Shown here: piece by piece, positions 10,615-23,858 of the stretch
Layout of the letters: the number at the start of each line of letters is the position of its first letter
Position numbering within the stretch: position 1 is the stretch's first letter
Made by a program: the position numbers and the translations under genes
Assembly (NCBI GenBank): GCA_003254905.1
Contig: QANU01073111.1
Location: forward strand, 480,097 to 544,096
DNA: 64,000 nucleotides
Direction: 5' to 3'
From: Nissolia schottii
Taxonomy: Eukaryota > Streptophyta > Magnoliopsida > Fabales > Fabaceae
The notes under the pieces: generated by a model
The model's input: the letters and a program-made list of their open reading frames with translations, nothing else
Database searches by the model: none
Told to the model about the DNA's origin: nothing

Positions 10615-13600
10615 TATCCAAATACTGGATAGTCCTCAAAAGCTTCCTTAAATTAGCCAATATATGGCGTGGTCCCAAACTCTTAGCACCAATGAAATTC
10701 AAAAGCTGCTCTAAACCCAACAATCAGAAAAAGCACGGGGGAAAGGAACAATAAGGTTAATTAGAACGTATATCTTCAAACAAAGAGTGGGTAACTGCAA
10801 AGATAACACTGCATAAGTGAAACAGATCATAGAGAACTCAAACCATAGCTTGAGAACTGCTACAGAGCCAAAATTAAATGAAAATATCTACCTTATTTAG
10901 CAAGAATACAGCATAAGCTGCTCTTATTGTGTCTCGACCTTCTAAAAAAAGGGGGGAATTCCACATGCTCGGCATTTGTAGAAGACATTACATTTGATGA
11001 AGATTCAGAAGATGTTAGCTCTATTGAGGGTGCATTGTCAATAATATATGAATGAGAGCCACCTATAGTATAGAATAGCGTAAAGGAACTTGCAAGTATG
11101 AGGCTATAAGTGAAACAGACTGCACAAATGCTACATCAGGAAACACAGAAGTTTGATATATGTTTATAAGGGGGGGAAAAAAAAGACAATTAAGTTTTCC
11201 ATATATAAGACATGTCAAAATATGAGTATGACAATTTAGAAACCAACCATCACACGATTGGCAAATGTATCATAAAAACACAAGATAGAAAATACAAAAT
11301 AACAGATCAGTTTTGAGAGTAAAAAAGGTCAGCGAGCTAATGAAACATATCCTAGGGCACTAGCAGACCTCTGAATTTCTTTTTATCACTGAAAAAGCTC
11401 ATCTTCCTAAAAGATAGCATAGTTAAATGCAGACCCTGAATTGTCAAGGATCCTTGATTAACTGGTTTAAGTCCTGCAGAAGTCCCTGGGGAAAGAAATA
11501 AAGGCAACAAAATTTAGAAGTGAAAAAATATCACTTCGAAATGCAGTGAATATTATCTAATTTACAAGTCAAGCCATCCAGATCATCAGCTCAAACTGCT
11601 ATTAAGGCATACAAATGACAAAGCAGTCCTCCATATACAGCAACAATTATATGGTCCACAAGTTACAATACTACGATTAAAGAAAACTACTCTGATAAAA
11701 AGAATACTGCCTTTTGTTCAATGAAAAAAGGATAGCACAAAGCATAAGATAATCATCTGCTATTAATTATGCAGATGCCATTGTATAACTTAAGATGGTT
11801 AATATGAAACAAAACCTAAGCAGAAGCATCAAAGAAAAGAACAAGATGGTGCAACGCAACAGGCAGATGAAGTACTGAATGAGAGATCCTTTTCAACACA
11901 ACAGCACAATTTAAGGAAGAACTATCCAAGGTGTGAGTAAGAAACCGAGATATAGTGACTGCACCATCCTGCACCTCAATTTCATTGTTTACTTGTAAGT
12001 TTCTTCTTTTGTATAAGCTTAGTCATTTCTTATCTTAGGGGTACTATCCACATAGAAAAAGATTAACTATAGAGCTAACCATTACCTGCTACGCTACCTG
12101 AAGGATATCGTTCAAGCTCTTGCTCTTGTGCAGGTCCAACAGAGATCTTCACAGGATACAGCATTGAAATTTGAGATGTCATGTGTTGTTGCCTTATTCT
12201 TAGCATCTTCTGCGCGTTTCTTAGACAAACATAGCCTTTTTCTTCAGATAGTACTCTACTTGATTCATATAATAACAGCATCATCAGCTTTCTTACTACA
12301 ACAACAGCAGTGAAATATGATGCTGCCACCTTATCAAAAAACTCCATAACAATGGATACACAAGTTTTTAAAATTCTCAAACACAAACAAAGAAGAGTAA
12401 ATGTTTGGTTTCAGTTTTCATTTCCAAAATTTAATGTTTTCAAGATTTTATGAAGGAAATAAAGAAAACAAAAAATTGGATTTTATAGTTTTCACGGTTT
12501 CCTTCACAAAATCTTGAAAATAGGCAATTTTGAAAATGAAAACTGAAACCAAACACACCCGTACAAATTAGGATATTGGTTACTCACAAACACAACTGAG
12601 TGAACTCTATCATGTAACAAAGACCAATAATTTGATTTCTTTTTTTGTGTTTTCAAAATGCTTGCTTGATAAGATTAGGAACAAAATATAACATAAATTC
12701 AGTTATTGAAAAGTATATCTTTCTGTACCCAAAACCCACTAGAAAATATAAAAATAAATCCACCTGCAGATTTCTGCTAGCTACAGATAGAGCACCCCCT
12801 GCCACCAACAGTGATTGGACTGCACCACTAAGCTGCTCCTCCTGCTTGCTAGCATCCTCCGCTGCCATCCTAGAATGTATAGACATATTCTCCATCATTG
12901 TTTTTGTTGATTCCAATTTTTGACACATTTCCTCAAGTTCATTCATTCGGCCCAATGATTCAGCATTAACCTGCCCACAATACCATTACCTGCTAATACG
13001 CAGGAACATTAATTAGGGACAAGTATAATTATAAAAAAATAAAAAACAATAAAAAAACCATATATGTTGTTGTACTGAAACCAATATTCAGGGCCAAATA
13101 AAAACCTAGGATGAAAAAAACTCTACAAAACAGACAGGTTGGAATTGGTGTTTGCTAAAGTAGAAATTTGCAGGCTATTCTGAGTTGAAATATGGAAAAT
13201 CAAGCCCGCTTCCCTTTGTTCAAATATTTTGGATCTCCTCATCTTGGGTTTTTTAATCTGTTAAGCTCCAAGATACACTATAGAAAAGAGTCATCACACT
13301 GCAATGTTACTATGTCAGTACTTGGACCGAAGACTACTCTGCTAAAGAATAAAACAAAAAAATTTCAGCGTAAATTAAGAGGAAGTTGTTACCTTTACCT
13401 ACTTCCAACTGTAGTAACAGGTAAATATGCCTCATAAACAAAGTTAAATAGTTCTTTCTCTTTATTTAAATTAGCTTAAATAAAGAGAAAATTTAGAGGT
13501 AAGATGTGTTCATTAGACAGCTAATGGAAAAGGAAAAATAAACTGAACCTGAAAATCAGATAAACCGGCTTAAAGGGGCTCTCCTGTCCCTTTCCAAGAC

Positions 13601-14964
13601 CGTACTACCCACAACACCAAAAAAATAAAATCCAAAAGTATAAGAACCCATGAGACCAATTACGTCATTGATCCATGTCTTCAAAGATACAAAAATTTAA
13701 TGTTGGCAGCCAACAACCTAACACAACAGTCCTCTTTTATCCGAACTTAGGACTAGCAGTCTAAACTTTGCCAACAAGCATGAAATAGTCAAATTTATCT
13801 ATCTGCAAGACCATTAAGAACGATAAAAGAGTATATATGTTAAGGGTCTAAAATAACAGCCAATATAAAACTAAAGCATAGAAGATTAACCAGCAGTATC
13901 AGGGAAGATTAGTCTAGAGAGCTCGACGGGTCAATTGACTTCTGTTTTATTAAATTATTATACTCATTTCCCAATCATTTTATCAATGGAAACTATCATT
14001 AATCATATTTAAAGAAACTAACGAATGAAGCTAACAAGGGTTGATTCATGTGGTAAGATTGAAGCCTTTCACTTGTAAGGCTTAGGTTCAATTCCAACAT
14101 ACAACAATCTCCCCTATGGAAAATTCTGAGTACAGCAATAGACCAGCATTAAGGCTAGTAGCTTGCCTTGGCCTTAAAATGCAACAGCCTCCCCTGCCCT
14201 GCCCACTTACTTTATAGTTTCAATGACCGAAAAAAGGAAGAGACTAGAATGATCCCCCAATCCAACCATATTGTCCCTCAACCAACTGTATGCTGAGTTG
14301 ATTGTCTCTAATAGAATAAGAAGCCCTATGCTGACACTATATTCTTACACAGTTTAAGCCGGTCAGCAATCATCTCAAACACCAGTCTGAAACCTAAGAA
14401 AGCCCCAGTTGCGTGAACACTGAACAGACAGATCTTCTAACACGGATAACCCTAGGGAAGAAACAAATTTAACAATGAACAGTTTGCTTCTAATCTTACG
14501 ATAAATGGAATTACATTTAACACCACCACAAGATTGCACTATTTCTCACTTCCCTAAATCCATTCACTCTTCTCAACACTTCGAATCAAATAATTCCCTC
14601 CCCAAATTTTACCAAAGGGAGCTTCTTCCTCTTGATTTACAATTAAACTATTTTTAATTACTATTTTCAGTTAAGTCATCAACAGACTCAGCAGAAACGC
14701 AATTCGAGAGAATTTCAACAACCGATTACAGCATAAACTCAGCTTGCATTCAATATTGAGCAATCCCTAAAACCCTACCTGGGTGAGGTCATCGAGCTTC
14801 TGCTGAAGAACTCGCTTCTTCTCCTTAGCTTCATTGAGCGCGGAAGAGAGGCTCGACAACCGCGCCAGATCGTGCTCAAAATCCTCCCACTCAATCACTT
14901 TAACATCTTCTGGATAGGTTTTCGTCGCTGTCGTCCGCAGCGAGATATTTTGGTTTGGTTCCAT
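10615..14964 (-). pseudogene. VPS38: VPS38/UVRAG-like gene with a damaged 3' half
   Basis: The N-terminal exons look sound. Exon 1 (14964-14779, 62 codons) starts MEPNQNISLRT and exon 2 (12970-12764, 69 codons) is a coiled coil, joined by clean GT-AG sites. Exon 3 (about 12266-12086) encodes the conserved MTSQISMLYPVKI region, and exon 4 (from 11485) encodes PVNQGSLTIQGLHLT. These mark the plant VPS38/UVRAG subunit of the class III PI3-kinase complex, which makes PI3P for endosomal sorting and autophagy. Lesions: exon 3 has no AG at the expected acceptor; exon 4 shifts frame in an A-run (T-run 11380-11384) and stops at 11352-11354; exon 5 (ending near 11063) shifts frame by one; exon 6 shifts frame at the C-run 10951-10956; the last exon (about 10715-10620) lacks its acceptor AG and its conserved ending. 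A truncated coiled-coil product is possible. Homopolymer sequencing errors could explain two lesions, but not all. Confidence 0.75.
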
Positions 14965-14999
14965 TAGGGATCGACCTCATCATCGTCATGGAGTGGGTT

Positions 15000-16680
15000 T
15001 GATCACATTCAGAAGCTCATCGATCCTTCTTCATCAGTTCCTATTTTGTTACTTCTTTATAAATCAACTCAGTAAGATAGTCTAGCACATAAAAAAATAA
15101 AACAACGAAACTCAAAACAAAAACAAAAACAAAGTAAAGTATAACAAATTTATCCATCAAAAATGTATAACAAATTTAGAAGGAGGTAAGTAACACACCT
15201 CATACATATTTAGGGTACTAAAAATTATCATCAGTGTGTTATGAAAGATTTTGGCTCTTTTATTTGATTCTTTATGCTATAGCTAATTTTCTTTCTTTTG
15301 AGGGCAAAAGAATTATTTATTTGATTTGATCCTAGTAAATAAGAAAAATACAAAACGGTTCATAAGTAATGTAGGAAGCTAATAATTTTGCTATAACTTC
15401 ATGCTTTTTGGAATTTTCACTTATAATATTTAAAATAAAAAATTAATTTTATCAAAAGAAACGTTCTAAAATTTGCATACATCACGAATAGTCCATAGCC
15501 TATTTTAGGGATTAATATTATAATTAATTTATTTTGTAATCAAAATTTGTCTTAAATAGTTAATTATAAAATTATTTTTACTAAAAATATATATTTTAAA
15601 ATAATTAAAATAATTTTCTCTTCATGCTTGGATATCATCATTCTATTTTAAAAAACTTTTAGACATGACATCCCGTCTCTCACCCTACTTCTAACCAAAC
15701 AAACTTGTCTAGAGGATCGTTAAAAGTAAAAAAATAAAAATTAATTTAAATTCATCCCAGCTCATTTCTAGCGAAATTAAGCATAGAAACCCCTATTATC
15801 GATTACAACTATAGAATGAGGTCTCCTCCTCCCCCTATATATAGATGCTTCTCGTGAGTGTTTAGATTTGCTAATTCACTCCAAATCTTGAGAGGTCTCA
15901 CTCTTGTGAGACTTTTTGCTTCAGTTATCTTTTTATTTATTTTCTCCCTCTCATTTTTTGTTCATGGGGAAACAGTACCTCCATGTAAGGTGTCAAGAGC
16001 TCCCAGTTTAGTACTCCTTAGCGGTCAACCATTTTAAGGTCAGTGGTTTTCTTCACGATATATTTTAGACCATGTATTATTTTTAAAGTTGTTTATTTTG
16101 TGCATGTTTTATAAAATCCTAGGAGGTAGAATTTATTATTTTATATATTTACGAAGTTAGTTATTAAGAATTCTTTTATTAATTATTTTCTTATGATTAT
16201 TTATTTAGAAACCCTTTATTTATAAAATAGATATTTACTAAGCTATTATAGAAAATAGATGAAACTATTTTTGAACTACATTGGGCCACATATTTTATTG
16301 TATTAAATAAAGTCATGTTGCATGTGTATGATTAGTTTTTTTAACAAAAGATGATGGTTAAGGAAAGATTCTGGTGGAAGAAGATTTCTGTTAAGGAAAT
16401 GTTCTTACTAAGGACAACTTAGTATTTAAATTGTCCATTGTGACACACCTCTCTTACCTAGGAACCTCCCTAAGCATGAGATCTTAGTCTACCTTTATTT
16501 TTCCAAGGTAAAAACACTTAAAGATATTAAGTCATGTTATGCTATTAGTTAAAGGATTATGTTATCATGTTATGTGGTGTATTTAAAACTGTTTTCATGG
16601 GAGTGTATCTACGATGGAACTATAAGTCAGTGACAACCTATGTTGACTCTGGTATACCTTGTACGATCGTAAAATATAAT
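15000..16680. other. AT-rich spacer, probably the upstream part of an LTR-type repeat
   Basis: No gene is seen. Positions 15000-15780 are plain AT-rich DNA. From about 15830 there is a TATA-like CTATATATAGATGC followed by a T-rich leader, which could be the promoter of the repeat whose recognisable part begins near 16690. This link is only inferred from position. Confidence 0.35.
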
Positions 16681-16689
16681 AGGATTCAT

Positions 16690-17525
16690 GTAGATTTAGG
16701 CAAGACCGTAAAACCCAAATATGGCAGCCCGTGATGCTCGGTGTCATGTATCATGTAGATTAGGGCTAACTATCAGGAATCTATGGTCTCGGGCAGTGTA
16801 TCCCCAACTGTCATGACCTAGGTACTTGGGTAGTGCGCCAAGACTAACTATCAGGAATCTATGGACTCATGCAGTGTATCCCCAACTGTCATGGCCTAGG
16901 TACTTGGGTAGTGTGTCCAGAATAATGCTTCATAAAGCGAAACCATAATGCTCGAAACGTCTATTTAGAGAACTCTTCAACTAAATTATGTTTTCAAATG
17001 TTTTACGTACTATTTACTATTATAGAAATGTTTTATGCTTGATGTATATATTATATATTGCATTGCATGCCATGGTTATAAAGTGTCCGATGTCGCTATA
17101 CAGACAACCATTAGCTGCTCTCCCTAGAGCTCTCACCCCTCAACCTCCCCTCCAGTTACAAGTTACGAAGCAATGTAGCAGAGTATGGAGTTTATGGTCA
17201 GTGTAGTGACGTTAGAATCCAACAATCAGCAGTTCACCTTGAGGTGAAGCTACCTATAGGAATTAGAGGTCTTATTTTTTTATTTTGTAATTGAGTCATG
17301 TTTAGAGTGCTCCAATTGTATACAAGTAGGATATTTGGACCAGTCGCACATTTTATCATGTATATTTATGTTTAATGTAAATGAGTTTATGTTTATTCAA
17401 AAAAGAAAAATTTTATTTGTTTTAATTAAAGTTAAAGTGCATGTTTTTCAAAAAGCATTCATAAGAGACTTCCGTAAGGGAATTAGTCCCTTGCGTGCTA
17501 GTCACGTCCTAAGTTAGGGCATGAC
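16690..17525 (+). mobile_element. LTR-type repeat family R1, copy 1
   Basis: This stretch is closely similar, in the same orientation, to 30540-31345. It holds a 78-base tandem pair (units start at 16766 and 16844, each with AACTATCAGGAATCTATG and CCTAGGTACTTGG). The shared 3' part begins at GTTCACCTTGAGGTGAAGC and ends with CTTGCGTGC...GTC...CATGACA. Related copies end in GTGACA, as LTRs of Ty3/gypsy elements often do. No protein-coding capacity is seen. The 5' end and target duplication could not be placed. Confidence 0.55.
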
Positions 17526-18105
17526 AACTTGATTTTTCCTTGTGCATCTGTTGACGTCATAGTGACATGAGGATGTGTAAGATGCTTCTCAAGCAATTCT
17601 AATCCTCGTAAAACCCAATCCTAGAAATCCAATTTATAGAAAAGTTCAAGTCCTAAATGCGTTGAGTGGTTATTTGCTGCAACTTTGAGCGACTGTAACT
17701 TTTTAAACTCCTGATTAACTGCTCACTTTGAATTTGAAATGTTTTTGAGTCACTTTCAACACGCTGCTTTCATTTGATTTCGACCTTTTTCATGTGAGAA
17801 AGCTGTTTAATATCTCTCCATGCATTTCTTACATGTCCAATAGTTGCATGTAGTTTCTTAACTAACTTGCATGATGATCATCTATCCATGTTTAATAGAA
17901 ACTGTAGCCTTGTGATATTAATAACCACTCAAGACAACAAATGCCCATGTGTAGTTGAATTTGAAACTAAGAGTCATCATGAACAAGGTGCTTCCATAAA
18001 CTTTGTTGGACAAATTGCTTCTTTGGCCTTCAATTAGACTTACATGTATTACTTCACTTATTTTGCTTCTAGTCGACCCAATACATGCCTTATTTCCTTT
18101 CTTTC
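17526..18105. other. Unassigned spacer after R1 copy 1
   Basis: This is non-coding, moderately AT-rich sequence with no repeat partner elsewhere in the window. It may be further retrotransposon remnant, but no primer-binding site or protein domain could be seen. Confidence 0.35.
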
Positions 18106-18113
18106 TTCCTCAC

Positions 18114-18695
18114 TAAGGATGTCAAACTCGAGAGTTTAAGTAAACTCGTAAAGGTTCAGCAAATTCGAATCTTAAACTCAACTCATAAACTCGTAAGAGT
18201 TTACATATGTAAAAAATATATGTTATAAGCAATATAATTAAGAACTAAATATGATTAAATTTTGTATTCATAATTGACATTAAATAATGATAATTTTAAA
18301 AATAAAATAAATGAAAAAATATCATAAAATATACCTTAATGCATGACACTTAGTTATGTCATACTCTATTATGTAAATGAATTACTTTATTGTTTGATAA
18401 AACATAGCTCAATTACGATAAATATATAAAATCGGCTTAGTTCTCAATAGATATTGTTTAACACACACAAAGCCAACTAAGTATCTAAAAAAGTTATCAA
18501 ATTTATATATCTTGAGATAAATTCGTAAACTCGTAGGTAGATTTTAACTTGTAAATTCACTAGTAAAATCGAGAGTTTAATTAAACTCGTACGAGTATAC
18601 CAAAAAAGAGTTTACATGAATGTTAACTCATTTTGTGTAGTAAAATTGTAAACTCGTAAGAGTTTACGAGTTAACTCGAAAATTTAATAACCATG
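18114..18695. mobile_element. Non-autonomous hAT element
   Basis: The left end TAAGGATGTCAAACTCGAG and the right end, read on the other strand as CATGGTTATTAAATTTTCGAG, are imperfect inverted termini. The flanks TTCCTCAC (18106-18113) and CTCCTCAC (18696-18703) form an 8-base target duplication with one mismatch, as expected for hAT. Both ends are rich in the repeated word AAACTCGTAAGAGTTTAC, which can fold into nested hairpins. The 582-base element has no transposase. Confidence 0.65.
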
Positions 18696-18704
18696 CTCCT
18701 CACT

Positions 18705-20580
18705 TTAAATTACTTGCTTTGGCCCTCCGAGGCTATAGTCAACCTCTAAAGTAACTTTAAATTATTTGGTTTATCCAAGTCAATCACAATTGCATTACAT
18801 GCATGAGGGTGTAATAATTCAATGTTCTACCGCTTTAAATTGCCTATAATAAATTATTATCAATCACCTAAACGATATCATTAGATTGTTTATCATAAAT
18901 TATTATCAGTCATCTAAAGGATATCATTAGATTACCTATCACAAAATGAGATTTGGAGACCATTTTCTTAATTTGACAAATTTCTAGTATAACAAAAATA
19001 AATTCTCTCATTTAATTTTTTTTTTCATATATTATCAAGAAAATGATCATCCAAGATATTAAAAAAAAAATGGTCATCGTAAGATAATGTGAAATTTTGA
19101 CACGAGATAATTTATTCTCAAATTTCTTTTAGTATTATTGTAAGCTTACAATAACACTATGATTTACCGTAAGGGTATGCTTGATTATTGTACTTCGCTT
19201 ATATTCAGATATATTAATCAAGGATGAACTTCATAGTCAAAATTAGACAATTAATATAAAACCAACGGAGTACATTATAACTTTAGCAATTATCTAATAT
19301 TAATAATGTATTATATAAGTTTATCTATTAAAATATATGCTTAAGTGTTAAAATTATCGATAGCTTAATTAGGCCATAAGTAATAACGAAACTTGTGCAT
19401 GTATTATTTTTTTCTTTTTAACGTGTTGTCCACGTATTAGGAAAGATGCGATGAGGATTACTTATTTTTCGGGTCGAAATGGGGATTGCATTTTCTCACT
19501 TAGTTTTCTTATGTTTGGGCTTCGGCCCGATGAATAAATAAAAAGCTTTATTTCGTAGGCTTCTTTTATGAGAAATTATTACATATCACAAAATCAATAT
19601 ATCATATTTAAACATAAGATATAATAAAAGTGAATTGCACCATGTTGGATCCAAAAACACTTAATGAGACGCACAATAAAAATGGTGGAATCCAATCCAC
19701 TTTTATTGTGTGTGCTCAAATGTAATACGTTGAATTGTGACCATCTAAAAATTTGTCCTCTTTTACTTGTTATATCTCCTATTTTTTTGTGTTTTTTTAT
19801 TAATTTAAAAAACATATGAATAAATAGTAACTAAAAATTTAATATAAATTATAATTCTATATAATGAAAAATGAAGATATTTAAAGTAATTATAAATAAA
19901 TAATAAATATTTAAATTATATTTGTTTTTTGAATTTTAATTATTATATGCTTTTTCTTCTTATATCTTGTTGTAAGAACTATAAACAAAATATTAAATTA
20001 ATATAGGAAAATGTATATATATGTTAATATTTAATATTTTATTAAAATAAAAATTAAAAAGATACAAATAAATAATATTTAATGCAAATTATATTTTTAA
20101 TTGAAAAATTAAGAGATTTTGAAAATAATAATAATAAATTAAAATGATAAATATTTAAATAACTTTTTCAAAGATTATATAACTATATTTCAGAACTTTT
20201 TTTTCTTGTTAGAATTTTGCTTGCGATTAGAATGATTGATAACAGTAAGAAGATAGTATTCTCATCTTCTATTCAGTAATACCTAAAAAAAGAAACACTG
20301 AGTAATAATAAAATTTTAAAATATTTTTCATTATCACGATTTATGCTATTAGAGCTACCTTTTTTAGTTGATAAAAGTATTTTGACACTTATTTTTTTAA
20401 CAAGGTCTTTAATTTAAGTTTTGTGAATGAAAAATAAAAAACACACTGAGAGAACTTTAATTTTATAGTAAAATGATTTGACTCGAGTCAAGTTAGATGA
20501 ATTCTAATGATATCAATAAAATAAATGAATAAAAAATATCTATTAGACCTTTTAATACAATATTGAATCTTGTGATAATA
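18705..20580. other. Long AT-rich intergenic stretch
   Basis: No gene is supported. The only structure noted is a palindrome at about 19671-19711, in which CACAATAAAAATGGTGGA is followed after a few bases by its near inverse. The rest is AT-rich with short A and T runs. Confidence 0.5.
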
Positions 20581-20755
20581 TAGGTCTTATCAAGTCATTG
20601 CTTATCAGCAATTTTCCACTTCCAAGCTCTTTATTAGCTGCTAGCATATATATACTGACTAATGAACTTAACAAAAGCATGCATCGTTCTTCTTCAACAT
20701 ATATTAATTGAATCTTGGTCCATATATATGATGATCTCGGTGTTATGTATATCTT

Positions 20756-23168
20756 CTATGAAGTAAAATGGAAAGGTCGAGTTGAAGATTTCTTCATGTT
20801 AAGAAGGAATTTTTCAACAATTGAGATAAACTCCTCCACTTTTTCTTCATGGGGCAAATGCCCACACTGCTTAATTACTTCAAATGTTGCTCCTGGTATG
20901 GCGCGTGAAAGTCTCTCACTATTCCATGAAGAGACCATTCGGTCACTATCTCCACTCACAATCAACACTGCCCATTCAAACAATTAATTATCATCAAAGT
21001 ACGTTGAATATTCCACTTATTAGGATGAAAAAGACTGTCCCTATCAAATATCTAGCAGGAGCTATTGATTGATTACATTAAAAAAAAATTACCAATCAAA
21101 TATAAGTAATGTTTGAAAGATTTAAATATCAACCTACATATTACTTTTTATTTTATTTATCTTTTCAAATGTCAAAGGTCATTAATCAAATGCATAAGTT
21201 GATTTGTTAAGTCTCTAAAACAATTTTCATCAAATATCTAACTGGAGCTATCGATTTTAACTATCCATTTTCTATTTTATTAGGGTTTTTGAAATATTTT
21301 TCATTGACAATATCTAAATGTAATTATTTCTTTTTTTTCATTCATATCCTTAGTTGTAATGAAACATTTATTAGTATAATAAATGTAAAAAGAATAATAA
21401 TTGTATTGAAAATAAAAATTTATTTTTTTATATACGAATAATTTTGACAATTTATGCTATTCTATGCACTTACTACAATATTTTTTTTCTTTACACTGAT
21501 ATGTATAATATTTAGTTTTAATAATTAAAATGGAACAGAGAGAGTACATAAAAAAAAAAAAAANNNNNNNNNNNNNNNNNNNNNNNNNNNNNNNNNNNNN
21601 NNNNNNNNNNNNNNNNNNNNNNNNNNNNNNNNNNNNNNNNNNNNNNNNNNNNNNNNNNNNNNNNNNNNNNNNNNNNNNNNNNNNNNNNNNNNNNNNNNNN
21701 NNNNNNNNNNNNNNNNNNNNNNNNNNNNNNNNNNNNNNNNNNNNNNNNNNNNNNNNNNNNNNNNNNNNNNNNNNNNNNNNNNNNNNNNNNNNNNNNNNNN
21801 NNNNNNNNNNNNNNNNNNNNNNNNNNNNNNNNNNNNNNNNNNNNNNNNNNNNNNNNNNNNNNNNNNNNNNNNNNNNNNNNNNNNNNNNNNNNNNNNNNNN
21901 NNNNNNNNNNNNNNNNNNNNNNNNNNNNNNNNNNNNNNNNNNNNNNNNNNNNNNNNNNNNNNNNNNNNNNNNNNNNNNNNNNNNNNNNNNNNNNNNNNNN
22001 NNNNNNNNNNNNNNNNNNNNNNNNNNNNNNNATATATAATGATTACATTTTAGCATGACTATGCTCTAGATCATTTATTGTGCGATTTGGAACATATTCA
22101 GCATGATGCTTCATGATTACACAAAAATTTCTCTTATCTAATAGGCAGTTAAAGCAGATATCATAACAAATTAGTACTGCTAGTGTATCAAATCAAGTTC
22201 ATTACCATCATTATACCGAGGGAAGAACGCAGGATACCAACTAAAATTTTCCTAGAGAAATAGAACAGCATATGTAACATCACCACCATCATCTGTGTTA
22301 TTGCATCGACGATGTACTTGAGAATCTTGTACACCTTGTTGTTATCTTGCCTTGATAGATTTTCTGTAACAATCTTGGGTGTAGTAATAGTAGGCGGGGC
22401 AAAAATCGCCGGAGCAACAAGGATCAGAGCAGCAACACGTTCGGGAGCTTCAAAGTATGCATTAACTGCTACAACTGAACCAGCTGAGTGCCTAAGATAT
22501 CATTTTGGAGACATCAGAAAAATATTAAAATATAACCATGTAACAAAATAGGAAATGAGTTCTCTCAATTAAATTTTTTGTCATGTGTTATAAAAGATGA
22601 TCTTTCATCATTAATTTCTTTGTTGGTTATGTTATATATAAGCCTGATGAAAGGTCACGTTTGATAGTACATAAACAAAAAAATAAGTTAGATGATTTAC
22701 ATTACATACCCGACTAAAATTGCCTTCTCGGCATTCAATAAATCAAGGAAGCACAAGGTAGCAAGCATTGAAAATGCAGTTGAGTATGGGTTCAAAGGTT
22801 TTGTTTTTCCTTTTCTTGAAGAAATTTGCCTAGAAAAATTTACCCTTGATGTCAATCCAAATGCTGGCCTATCAAAAGCAAGAACTTTTGAGCCAGTAAC
22901 CTCTGCCAAGGGCTTCATAGCTTGTTTCCAAGAGAAAACGGAGGCACCAAAACCGTGTAACAGGATCATGGGAAAATCAAGCTTCTTGATTTGATGAGAA
23001 ACACTCTGCGCTTGTGATTCAGCATCACATATCTTGTGGTGTATATGAACTCCTTTGAACTCACAAAAACAACTGTCATGATCAGCTAAGAGCTTTGGAT
23101 CCACTACCTCATCCTGATCCATGCCAGCTATCCTCTTCTTTTTATTCTTGGTTCCCATATCCAAGAAA
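20756..23168 (-). CDS. Incomplete alpha/beta-hydrolase paralogue (copy B), possible pseudogene
   Basis: Three exons matching copy A are visible. The exon-2 homologue (23168-22710) carries ILLHGFGASVFSW; the exon-3 homologue (22491-22206) carries the GHSAG nucleophile; the last exon (20967-20756) carries GDSDR and CGHLPHEE and ends in a different tail. All three are open and keep the copy A splice sites on their inner sides. Homologues of exons 4 and 5 are not seen and may lie in the 468-base gap or be lost. No exon-1 homologue with a transit peptide is found upstream. The acceptor region before exon 2 has an extra base relative to copy A, so the old splice phase would not hold. Use of the internal ATG at MGTKNKKK would give a protein without a plastid signal. 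The lid segment is shorter than in copy A. A dying duplicate or a relocated isoform are both possible. Confidence 0.6.
21564..22031. other. Assembly gap (468 Ns)
   Basis: The run of Ns follows a poly-A tract on the left and borders an AT repeat on the right, so simple sequence may have broken the assembly. It falls inside the third hydrolase intron/exon region of copy B, where exons 4 and 5 would be expected. The true gap length may differ. Confidence 0.97.
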
Positions 23169-23169
23169 C

Positions 23170-23840
23170 TGAAAATTTGAGTAAATAATATGTAAGAGGT
23201 AGAGAAAGTTCTATGAACTCAATTTCATTCACTTACAATGTACTAGGCAAACTTCTTATGTTAGGCTAAAGGATTGATTCCTAATATAAATTAAATGATG
23301 TTGCGGTACAGTGATGAACACCAAAATAGATCCGATAGTACTAAATCTTCCGGCTCACCCATGACAAAGCAAAAATAAATGAGCAAAACAAACAGAGAAC
23401 TCTAAATTTAAATGTGAAAAACCACCAATACCGAGAAAAAAAAAACTCTTTAAAAAAATAAAATATTCACGATAATTATGGTAGGTTATTACACACCTAT
23501 ATATATTCAAATACCAGGTATGTATATTCACACCCTACCCTCTTTGGAATATACTAACACTATTTTCCTTCTCAGTCTCACTCTTAGAAGCTCACACTAA
23601 TATCTTTGCCATCCTCACTCATGATTACAGCTTGCAAATGCAAATGCTCGTGTTTTGCCTGGCTGCTCTATGCACTGAATGAATGAAATGTGCTTCTATT
23701 TATAGAAGCTCTATACAGTGTGAAAGCACAGAAGAAATTACGCCCACGGGCAAAATTTCTTCTGTCTCTCCATTTGACGTGAAGAAAATTTTCACCATTC
23801 ACCCAATTTAATTTACTGCTTACCATAAATGGTGCGGCCC
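23170..23840. other. Region upstream of hydrolase copy B
   Basis: The sequence holds no hydrolase first exon in either orientation. Minus-strand reading gives short frames only. No clear repeat is seen before the SINE target duplication at 23842. Confidence 0.4.
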
Positions 23841-23858
23841 CAAATGTTGTCTTTCTTT

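Noticed and set aside
21457..22056. Apparent long frames on both strands across the gap
   Set aside because: Most of each frame is Ns and tells nothing.
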